Below, piece after piece: positions 17,752-24,813 of a stretch of 64,000 bases of DNA. The notes under the pieces are model-generated. The model saw only the letters and a program-made list of their open reading frames with translations. It was not told the origin of the DNA and did no database searches. Every line of letters starts with the position of its first letter. Position 1 is the first letter of the stretch. Source of the DNA: Cryptosporangium aurantiacum (GTDB taxonomy: Bacteria; Actinomycetota; Actinomycetes; Mycobacteriales; Cryptosporangiaceae). The translations under genes were made by a program, and so were the position numbers. The DNA lies in the NCBI RefSeq assembly GCF_900143005.1, contig NZ_FRCS01000001.1:372001-436000 (forward strand). Reading direction: 5' to 3'.

Positions 17752-18015
17752 TCAGAACGCGGTCGGTCCGTAGAGCGGATAGGTGCCGGGATCCGGGACC
17801 GGGAGGCCTGCACGACGCAGGATCTCGCCGGCCCAGCGCCATCGTCGGCACGGCCAGTCCTGCGCGAGCGGCCCGATCGCACACGTCAACGTGGTGCATT
17901 GCCGCAGATGATCAGGCCGATGCTGTTCGAGATACAGCTGGGCCGTTTCGATCTGCTCGGCATCCGGGTTCGCAGGCAGGATGAACCCGCCTTCTGGATG
18001 AGGAGTGTCCGACAC
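17752..18015 (-). CDS. Small Cys-containing protein, WPC family member 1 (unknown function)
   Basis: 87 residues. A hydrophilic N-terminus (SDTPHPEGGFILPANPDAEQ) is followed by a core with two closely spaced Cys (CTTLTC), then WPCRRWRWAGEILRRAG. The related small gene at 19505 has the same layout: an ET-A-x-x-L...HxP helix, one or two Cys, and WPC-x-x-x-R-W-A. GTG 18015 is chosen because GGGAGGA lies 6-7 nt upstream; the frame stays open to 18045. It lies divergently from the GntR gene. I do not recognise a characterised family. Metal binding through Cys is only a guess. Confidence 0.6.
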   Translation of the reverse strand: MSDTPHPEGGFILPANPDAEQIETAQLYLEQHRPDHLRQCTTLTCAIGPLAQDWPCRRWRWAGEILRRAGLPVPDPGTYPLYGPTAF

Positions 18016-18154
18016 GGACTTTCCTCCCATAGCTCGTGAAGCCACGTGAATGGCTGGGAAATGGAGGGGTTGCCCGGCTGCTCTTGAGGTTAGACAGGAT
18101 ATTCCAACGTGTCAACGAGCTATCGTGAGAATGACCCTCTGTAGCCTCCGCCGC

Positions 18155-18907
18155 ATGATCGATCCGCACGGTGACCGGGCTGTTTACCGGCAGCTGGCCG
18201 ACCAACTGCGCGCAGATATCGCTTCGGGTGAGTACGGACCCGGCTCGGCGATTCCGTCCGAGATGACGCTCATGCAGCGCTACGGCGTCGCTCGCAACAC
18301 CGTGCGTCTCGCGATGACGATGCTTCGGGAGGAGGGTCTGGTCGTCACCCACCACGGCCGCGGCACGTTCGTCCGCGACTCGCTGCCGATCCGGCGCATC
18401 GCGTCGAGCCGGTACCGCCAGGCTCTCGACGCCGCCACGACCGGCGGGCCGCTGGACTGGGCGGAGTACCGCGCCGAAGCCTCCTTCCAGGAGGTGCCGG
18501 CCACCGAGCAGATCGCCGGTCTCCTGGGTGTCGAGGCGGGCACCGCGGTGCTGGAGCGGCGCATCCTGTTCTTCGACGGCAGCCTGCCGCAGCAGCTGAG
18601 CATGTCGTACCTGCCGCTCGACCTGGTTGCGGGCACTCCGGTGGCCGAGCCGCGGAACGAGCCGTGGGCCGGCGGCACGGTCGCCGCGCTGGCGAGCATC
18701 GGCGTCGTCGTCACGCGGGTGGACGAGGTCGTGCGGGCGCGCATGCCGCAGCCCGACGAGACCCGTGCGCTCTCGGTCGCGGTCGGCACGCCGATGCTCA
18801 CGATCACTCGGACGATGTTCGCGGGCGACCGTGCGGTCGAGGCGGCTGTCGACATCGTGGTGCCCGGCGACCGGGCCGAGTTGGAGTACCGCATCGACCT
18901 CGCGTGA
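18155..18907 (+). CDS. GntR-family (HutC/UTRA type) transcriptional regulator
   Basis: 250 residues. N-terminal winged helix (YRQLADQLRADIASGEYGPGSAIPSEMTLMQRYGVARNTVRLAMTMLREEGLVVTHHGRGTFV) and C-terminal UTRA effector domain (about residues 95-245) that binds a small ligand. ATG 18155 is preferred because it starts as homologues do; in-frame starts at 18131 and 18050 exist and no Shine-Dalgarno sequence decides. The 139-nt region shared with the divergent small gene is relatively AT-rich (around 18090-18130) and probably holds both promoters. Target unknown; the neighbouring transporter is one possibility. Confidence 0.85.
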   Translation: MIDPHGDRAVYRQLADQLRADIASGEYGPGSAIPSEMTLMQRYGVARNTVRLAMTMLREEGLVVTHHGRGTFVRDSLPIRRIASSRYRQALDAATTGGPLDWAEYRAEASFQEVPATEQIAGLLGVEAGTAVLERRILFFDGSLPQQLSMSYLPLDLVAGTPVAEPRNEPWAGGTVAALASIGVVVTRVDEVVRARMPQPDETRALSVAVGTPMLTITRTMFAGDRAVEAAVDIVVPGDRAELEYRIDLA

Positions 18908-18959
18908 ACGGCACATGGACCAGGATTGAACAGCCGCAGAACCGGGGAACGACCGTGCC

Positions 18960-19490
18960 ATGAGCACCGATGAGCACCCGGTACGAGCGGCGGACTACGG
19001 AGACCACCTGCGGCGCGACGAGACGCCTGCGGAGCGGCTCGACCGCAACATGAGCGAGCTGCTCCAGGAACTCCGCGTCGCGCAGACCGGGGTCCAGATC
19101 CTGTTCGCGTTCTTATTGACGCTGGCGTTCCAGCAGCGCTTCACAGAGGTCGACTCGTTCGGCCGGGCCATGTACATCGGTGCTCTGATCTGTGCCTTGC
19201 TTTCTAGCGGCTTCCTGATCGCGCCGGTCGGGTATCACCGCTTGGTGTTCCGCCGCGCGATGAAGGACGAAGTGGTCAAGACCGCGAACATCTTCGCGCT
19301 GATCGGTCTGGTCTGGCTCTCGCTCGCGCTCGGTGGCGCGCTGACCGTCATCCTCGACGTCATGTTCAGCAAGGACGTCGCGGCGACCGGCGGCCTGATC
19401 GCGCTGGTGTTCCTCGTCGTCCTCTGGTTCCTGATCCCGTGGGTCCGGCTGCGCACCAAGCGGGGCGACTTCGGCGCCGACGAGGAGTAG
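18960..19490 (+). CDS. Four-helix membrane protein, DUF6328-like
   Basis: 176 residues. A charged N-terminus (ERLDRNMSELLQELRVAQTGVQIL) is followed by four hydrophobic segments (about residues 48-62, 75-92, 110-132 and 142-160) and a polar tail. This matches the actinobacterial DUF6328 family as I recall it. It lies 52 nt after the GntR gene and may be co-transcribed. The best ribosome site is GGGGA, 11 nt upstream of ATG. No catalytic motif is visible and function is unknown. Confidence 0.7.
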   Translation: MSTDEHPVRAADYGDHLRRDETPAERLDRNMSELLQELRVAQTGVQILFAFLLTLAFQQRFTEVDSFGRAMYIGALICALLSSGFLIAPVGYHRLVFRRAMKDEVVKTANIFALIGLVWLSLALGGALTVILDVMFSKDVAATGGLIALVFLVVLWFLIPWVRLRTKRGDFGADEE

Positions 19491-19504
19491 GAAGCGCAGG
19501 CGGC

Positions 19505-19723
19505 TCAGCCTTCGTCCGGGTCGTCGATCTCGCCCCGTTCGTCCGCGGCCAGCACCGCGATCGCCCAGCGGTGGCGGGCGCACGGCCAGAGGGCAGGCGT
19601 GTAGTGGGTGGCGCTGGCGCAGTACGACCGGTCCTGGGCGTCCGGGGCCGTGGGCTGGTGCATCGTGAGCAGCCGGTGAGCCGTCTCGACGTCTTCCTGC
19701 ATCAGCGGCCGGTGGTACTGCAC
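19505..19723 (-). CDS. Small Cys-containing protein, WPC family member 2 (unknown function)
   Basis: 72 residues from GTG 19723, which has GAGGGGAG close upstream; ATG 19762 is an in-frame alternative. The core reads DVETAHRLLTMHQP...YCASATHYTPALWPCARHRWAIAVLA, matching the gene at 17752 (ETAQLYLEQHRP...CTTLTC...WPCRRWRWAGEIL). The pair is convergent with and flanks the GntR-DUF6328 genes on both sides. It has an acidic C-terminus (ADERGEIDDPDEG). Function unknown. Confidence 0.55.
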   Translation of the reverse strand: MQYHRPLMQEDVETAHRLLTMHQPTAPDAQDRSYCASATHYTPALWPCARHRWAIAVLAADERGEIDDPDEG

Positions 19724-19909
19724 TGGCTCCCCTCTCGGTCCGCGGACTTCCTGGGTTGTCATCACCCTGTCACCGAACGCGCGGACGATGCCACAGATAC
19801 CCGTATCTGGGAATTGCATTCGCGGGGTCCGTCCTCCCTTTGGGGCCGGGCCCCGCTCCGCTGTGAGCGAACGGACGGCCGCCCGGGAATGGGAGCAACG
19901 CTGTAAGCA

Positions 19910-19928
19910 TTGAGTCGGTCGGACTCAA
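19910..19928. promoter_or_regulatory. HAIR element (HspR operator) upstream of lon
   Basis: TTGAGT (19910-19915), a 7-nt spacer and ACTCAA (19923-19928). The HspR-associated inverted repeat is CTTGAGT-N7-ACTCAAG, so both arms and the spacer match apart from the outermost base of each arm. It ends 25 nt before the lon ATG, placing lon under the heat-shock repressor HspR, as reported for Streptomyces lon. Confidence 0.88.
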
Positions 19929-19953
19929 CTTCCGACTGCTGTGAGGTACGGCG

Positions 19954-22377
19954 ATGGATCGATCCCCCGGCGGGCCGCGCGGGCCCGTCACCACTCTCAC
20001 CCTGCCGGTGCTGCCGCTGACCGACGCAGTCGTGCTGCCCGGAATGGTGATCCCGGTCGAGCTCGACGGCGAAGCGCGGGCTGCAGTCGACTCGGCGAAG
20101 GCCAAGGCCACCAATGACGACGACGCGCAGCTGCTGATCGTCCCCCGCATCGAGGGCAAGTACCACGAGGTCGGCGTCCTGGCCACGATCGACCAGGTCG
20201 GCCGCCTCCCCAACGGCCGCCCGGCCGCCGTGCTGCGTGCCGTGTCCCGGGCCAAGGTGGGCCAGGGCGTGAACGGGCCCGGCGCCGCACTGTGGGTCGA
20301 GGCGACCACCCTGCCCGACCGGATCAGCGCCACCGACCAGGAGAAGGTCGACAAGCTGGCGGCCGAGTACCGCGAGGTCGTGCAGGAGATCCTCGGCCAC
20401 CGCGAGGAGAACGACGGCGGCTGGCAGGTCGTCGAGATGATCCGGCGGATCACCGAGCCCGGTGAGCTGGCCGACATCGCCGGCTGGGCCCCGTACCTGG
20501 AGACCGAGCAGAAGCTTCGGCTGCTGGAGACCGCCGAGGTCGCGGTCCGGCTCGAGCTGGTGCTGGAGTGGGGCAAGCAGCAGCTGGCCGAACTGCAGGT
20601 CGCGGCGACGATCCGGGACGACGTCCGGGAGTCGATGGAGAAGACTCAGCGGGAGTTCTTACTCCGTCAACAGCTGGCCGCGATCCGCAAGGAGCTCGGC
20701 GAGATCTCCGGCGACGACGACAACCCCGAGGCGGACCCGCGGGCCCGCGTCGAGGCCGCCGACCTGCCGGAGAAGGTGCGCACGGCCGCGCTGCGCGAGG
20801 TCGACAAGCTGGAGCGCACCGGCGACCAGTCGCCGGAGGCGTCCTGGATCCGCACCTGGCTCGACACGGTGCTGGAGCTGCCCTGGAACGTCCGCACGGA
20901 CGACCGCACCGATGTCGGCGACGCACGGACGGTGCTGGACGCCGACCACGCGGGCCTCGACGACGTCAAGGACCGGATCGTGGAGTACCTGGCGGTCCGC
21001 AACCGCCGGGCGGCCCGCGGGCTGGAGATCGTCGGCGGCCGGGGGAGCGGCGCGGTGCTCGCGCTCGTCGGTCCTCCCGGCGTCGGCAAGACCTCGCTCG
21101 GCGAGTCGGTCGCGCGGGCGCTCGGACGAAAGTTCGTCCGGGTGGCGCTCGGCGGCGTCCGGGACGAGGCCGAGATCCGCGGTCACCGGCGCACCTACGT
21201 CGGCGCGCAGGCGGGCCGCATCGTCCGGGCGATCAAGGAGGCCGGCGCGATGAACCCGGTCGTCCTGCTCGACGAGGTGGACAAGATCGGTGCCGACTAC
21301 CGGGGTGACCCGGCGGCGGCGCTGCTCGAGGTGCTCGACCCGGCGCAGAACCACACGTTCCGCGACCACTACCTGGAGGTGGAGCTCGACCTGTCGGACG
21401 TGCTCTTCCTCGCCACCGCCAACGTCGCCGAGGCGATCCCGGAGGCGCTGATCGACCGGATGGAGGTCGTCCGGCTGGACGGCTACACCGAGCTCGAGAA
21501 GGTCGCGATCGCGCGCGACCACCTCTGGCGGCGGCAGCTGGAGCGGGCCGGGCTCGAGAGCACCGACGTCACGATCGACGAGGACGCGCTGCGGCTGATC
21601 GCGGGCGAGTACACCCACGAGGCCGGCGTGCGCCAGCTGGAGCGCTCGCTCGCGCGGGTGCTGCGGAAGGTCGCGACGAAGCTGGCCGGGGAGAACCCGC
21701 CGGAGACGCCGATCGACGTCACGGTCGAGACGCTCAAGGACTACCTGGGGCGGCCCCGGTTCACGCCGGAGTCCGCCGAGCGCACGGCGGTGCCGGGCGT
21801 GGCGACCGGCCTGGCCGTCACCGGCGCGGGTGGCGACGTCCTGTTCATCGAGGCGAACGCCGCGCCGGGGGCGCAGGGAAACGGTGAGCCGGAGCTGGTG
21901 CTCACCGGTCAGCTGGGCGACGTCATGAAGGAGTCGGCGCACATCGCCCTCTCCTACCTGCGGAGCCAGGGTGACCGCTTCGGGGCCGACCCCGAGGAGC
22001 TGCGGGGTCGCCGGCTGCACGTGCACGTGCCCGCCGGTGCGGTGCCGAAGGACGGCCCGTCCGCGGGCGTCACGATGGTCACCGCGCTCGCGTCGCTGCT
22101 GACCGGTCGGCTGGTCCGGGCGGAGGTCGGCATGACCGGTGAGGTGTCGCTGACTGGCCGGGTGTTGCCGATCGGTGGCGTCAAGCAGAAGCTGCTCGCC
22201 GCGCACCGCGCCGGGCTGACCGAGGTGCTGCTGCCCGCGCGCAACGCCGCCGACCTGGACGACGTCCCGGCCAGCGTGCGAGAGGCGCTCACCGTCCACC
22301 TGATGGAGGACGTGGCGGACGTCGTCGCGCTCGCGCTGGAGCCGGCCACCACGGCGCAGGTTCAGCACGCAGCCTGA
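19954..22377 (+). CDS. lon: ATP-dependent protease Lon
   Basis: 807 residues, the normal length. Lon N-terminal substrate domain (about 15-205), helical linker, AAA+ module with Walker A GPPGVGKTS (about 373-381) and Walker B VVLLDEVDKIG, then the protease domain with Ser703 (KDGPSAG) and Lys746 (GGVKQK), spaced 43 residues as in E. coli Lon (Ser679/Lys722). It degrades misfolded and some regulatory proteins in the cytoplasm. Regulation by heat shock is indicated by the HAIR element just upstream. Monocistronic, with a strong hairpin 12 nt after the stop. Confidence 0.97.
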   Translation: MDRSPGGPRGPVTTLTLPVLPLTDAVVLPGMVIPVELDGEARAAVDSAKAKATNDDDAQLLIVPRIEGKYHEVGVLATIDQVGRLPNGRPAAVLRAVSRAKVGQGVNGPGAALWVEATTLPDRISATDQEKVDKLAAEYREVVQEILGHREENDGGWQVVEMIRRITEPGELADIAGWAPYLETEQKLRLLETAEVAVRLELVLEWGKQQLAELQVAATIRDDVRESMEKTQREFLLRQQLAAIRKELGEISGDDDNPEADPRARVEAADLPEKVRTAALREVDKLERTGDQSPEASWIRTWLDTVLELPWNVRTDDRTDVGDARTVLDADHAGLDDVKDRIVEYLAVRNRRAARGLEIVGGRGSGAVLALVGPPGVGKTSLGESVARALGRKFVRVALGGVRDEAEIRGHRRTYVGAQAGRIVRAIKEAGAMNPVVLLDEVDKIGADYRGDPAAALLEVLDPAQNHTFRDHYLEVELDLSDVLFLATANVAEAIPEALIDRMEVVRLDGYTELEKVAIARDHLWRRQLERAGLESTDVTIDEDALRLIAGEYTHEAGVRQLERSLARVLRKVATKLAGENPPETPIDVTVETLKDYLGRPRFTPESAERTAVPGVATGLAVTGAGGDVLFIEANAAPGAQGNGEPELVLTGQLGDVMKESAHIALSYLRSQGDRFGADPEELRGRRLHVHVPAGAVPKDGPSAGVTMVTALASLLTGRLVRAEVGMTGEVSLTGRVLPIGGVKQKLLAAHRAGLTEVLLPARNAADLDDVPASVREALTVHLMEDVADVVALALEPATTAQVQHAA

Positions 22378-22389
22378 CGAACGGGCACC

Positions 22390-22421
22390 AGGAGGCGCCG
22401 GGGGAGACCCCGGCGCCTCCT
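22390..22421 (+). terminator. Hairpin after lon
   Basis: 14-bp perfect stem (AGGAGGCGCCGGGG at 22390-22403, complement at 22408-22421) with a GAGA tetraloop. No U-run. Expected to end lon transcription before the GGDEF-EAL genes. Confidence 0.82.
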
Positions 22422-22429
22422 GTCGCTAT

Positions 22430-22457
22430 TTGTAGCTGGGAGTGAACAAGGTATAGC
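22430..22457 (+). promoter_or_regulatory. Candidate promoter for a leaderless GGDEF-EAL transcript
   Basis: TTGTAG (22430-22435), 16-bp spacer, TATAGC (22452-22457). The GTG start codon at 22465 lies 7 nt after the -10 box and has no Shine-Dalgarno sequence, which suggests a leaderless mRNA. The same GTATAGC string recurs at 27291-27297 just after the second GGDEF-EAL gene. Confidence 0.45.
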
Positions 22458-22464
22458 TAAGAGC

Positions 22465-24747
22465 GTGCCGAGAACGCTGGGCGGTCTGGGGCCACCGTTG
22501 CTGGGTGGGTTGCCGCCGCTCTGTGCCCTTCCCCTTCTGCCGACGGCGGCCGCCGTAGCGGTCTACACGGTCACCGTGGTCTGGCTGATCGCCACCGTCG
22601 TCTCCGATCAGGCGCCGCGTCTGCGATACGCCACCCCCGGCGCGCCGATGGTGCTGGTCGGGATCGGGCTGACGCTGGTCAGCGACGGGTTCGTGGCGTC
22701 GCTGCTGGCCGACGGGGAGCGTCCGGACCCGCTGCTGGTGATGGCGGGCCAGGTCGTGGGCCTGCTCGTCGTCAACGCGGGCCTGATCCGGGTGGTCCGG
22801 CGGACGCACGGTGGCACCGGTCGCGGCGGGTTGATCGACGCGACCGTGGTCGTCTTCGGGATCGGCACCAGCATCGCGACGATCGCCGGCTCGCGGGTCG
22901 TCGACTACCCGACCGAAGGCTGGGCGCAGGCCGCGGCCGCGCTGCTCGCCGTGGCGTCACTGCTCGGCTGGGGCCTGATACTGCGCCTGCTGCTGGCCTC
23001 GGAGAGCCGGACCGAGACCGGCCTCCTGGTCGGCGCGGTCGGCCTGCTGCTCCTGTCCGGTCTCGTCTGGTGGGGACCGCTGTTCGGCGGCACCGACCCG
23101 CGGTGGGCGCTGGCCGTCGTGCTGGGCGCGGGGACGATGGCCGCGGCCGCGTCTCGGTGGTGGGCCCTGCACACCGCGGGGCAGCCCACGCCGGCCGCGG
23201 TGGGCTGGAACACCCGGATGCCGCTCTTCCTGCTCGCGGTCGTCGCGCCGCCGACCGCGCTCACGGTCACCGCGCTGCGCGCCGAGGAGCTGGGGCGCTG
23301 GAGCGGGGTCGTCCTGCCGGTGGCCGGAATGGCCGTGCTCTCGATCGCGCTGCTGCTGCGCGTCCATCAACAGGCCAGGGACTCCGAGCGCCGGGCGCTC
23401 CGGGACACGCTGACCGGGCTGGCCAACCGGGCTGCGCTGACCGACGCGCTCGACGCTCTCGCGCCGAGCGGCAGGCCCGCGCTGCTCCTGCTCGACCTCG
23501 ACGGGTTCAAGGCGGTCAACGACGGTTTCGGTCACCCGGCCGGGGACGCGCTGCTCCGGCAGGTCGCAGCCCGGGTGTCGGGCACCGTCGCCGCGGTCAC
23601 CGGGGCCGGGGTCGAGGCGGTCGCGGCCCGGCTCGGCGGCGACGAGTTCGCGGTCCTGCTGCACCCCGCCGACACCGAGACCACCGCGGAACTCGGCCGT
23701 CGGCTCGTCGACGCGGTCGCCGCGCCGTATCCGATCGACGGCCGCGAGCTGTGCGTCACGGTGAGCGTCGGGATCCGGGCGGAGGCCGGGGAGATCGCGG
23801 TCCTGCTCCGCGACGCAGACCTGGCGCTCTACGCCGCCAAACAGAATGGCAAGAACCAGGTGGCGGTCTTCTCCGCGGCGCTGCGGGCGGCGCACGCCGA
23901 GCGCGCCACGCTCGCCGCCGGGCTGCACCAGGCGGTGGCGAGGAACGAGTTCGTGCTGCACTACCAGCCGGTCGTCGACGTGGTCACCGGCCGGGCCGAG
24001 ATGATCGAGGCGCTGATCCGCTGGGCACCACCCGGCGGTGACCTCGTGCTCTCCCGCGACTTCTTCGCGGTGGCCGAGGCGGCCGGGCTGAGCGTCCCGA
24101 TCGGTGCCTGGGTGCTGCCGACTGCGTGCGCCGAGGCGCGGCGGTGGCACGAGCGGTACGGCGTCTCGCTCGCGGTGAACGTCTCCGAGCGGCAGCTGCG
24201 CGACCCGGCCCTGCCCGCGCTCGTCGCCGACGCGCTCGCCGAGAGCGGCCTGCCCGCCGAGGCGCTGATCCTGGAGATGACCGAGTCCACGATGAGCGGG
24301 ATGAGCGGGCGGACGGCCACGCTCGCCGCCCGGGTCGCCGAGCTGCGCGCGTGCGGCGTCCGGGTTGCGGTGGACGACTTCGGGACCGGGCAGTCGTCAC
24401 TGGCGTTGCTCCGGCAGTTGCCGGTCGACGCGCTCAAGCTCGATCCGGCGCTCGGTGGCGCCGCCGACCTCTCCGCCGCGCCCGACGCCGCCGCGCCGGA
24501 CGCCGCCGCGGCCACGCTCGTGGACGCGGCGCTGACCAGGGCCGTGCTGCAGATCTGCTCGACGCTGAACCTGCGGGCCATCGCCGAGCGGGTGGAGTCC
24601 GCTGATCGCGTCGAGTGGCTCCGCGCGCTGGGCTGCCGCTACATGCAGGGCAACTACTTCTCCCCGCCGCTTCCCGCCGAGCGAGTCGACGAGTACCTGG
24701 CCACGCGACCGGCGCGCGTTATGCCAGAAGTCACCCGAACGTCCTAG
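22465..24747 (+). CDS. Membrane GGDEF-EAL protein 1 (c-di-GMP turnover)
   Basis: 760 residues. About 300 N-terminal residues form roughly eight hydrophobic segments (membrane sensor). Then comes a GGDEF domain with intact GGDEF (about 391-395, ARLGGDEFAVLL) and an EAL domain with EAL at 515-517, LEMTEST, VDDFGTGQSS and KLDPAL. The usual AEGVE is AERVE here, and an Ala/Asp-rich insertion (GGAADLSAAPDAAAPDAAAA) interrupts the loop after KLD. No RxxD inhibitory site precedes GGDEF. It may make or cleave c-di-GMP; the canonical metal-binding acidic residues are present, so hydrolysis is plausible. Starts at a probably leaderless GTG. Confidence 0.88.
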   Translation: MPRTLGGLGPPLLGGLPPLCALPLLPTAAAVAVYTVTVVWLIATVVSDQAPRLRYATPGAPMVLVGIGLTLVSDGFVASLLADGERPDPLLVMAGQVVGLLVVNAGLIRVVRRTHGGTGRGGLIDATVVVFGIGTSIATIAGSRVVDYPTEGWAQAAAALLAVASLLGWGLILRLLLASESRTETGLLVGAVGLLLLSGLVWWGPLFGGTDPRWALAVVLGAGTMAAAASRWWALHTAGQPTPAAVGWNTRMPLFLLAVVAPPTALTVTALRAEELGRWSGVVLPVAGMAVLSIALLLRVHQQARDSERRALRDTLTGLANRAALTDALDALAPSGRPALLLLDLDGFKAVNDGFGHPAGDALLRQVAARVSGTVAAVTGAGVEAVAARLGGDEFAVLLHPADTETTAELGRRLVDAVAAPYPIDGRELCVTVSVGIRAEAGEIAVLLRDADLALYAAKQNGKNQVAVFSAALRAAHAERATLAAGLHQAVARNEFVLHYQPVVDVVTGRAEMIEALIRWAPPGGDLVLSRDFFAVAEAAGLSVPIGAWVLPTACAEARRWHERYGVSLAVNVSERQLRDPALPALVADALAESGLPAEALILEMTESTMSGMSGRTATLAARVAELRACGVRVAVDDFGTGQSSLALLRQLPVDALKLDPALGGAADLSAAPDAAAPDAAAATLVDAALTRAVLQICSTLNLRAIAERVESADRVEWLRALGCRYMQGNYFSPPLPAERVDEYLATRPARVMPEVTRTS

Positions 24748-24813
24748 TTATTGGTCCGAGTCAAACCTCAGGTCGGGTGCTCGACGTCCGTACAGACAAC
24801 CGTGCAGACCGAC

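Noticed and set aside
24751-24813. TTG 24751 as start of GGDEF-EAL protein 2
   Set aside because: The 21 extra residues have no ribosome site and no recognisable feature; ATG 24814 was used, but the choice is not certain.
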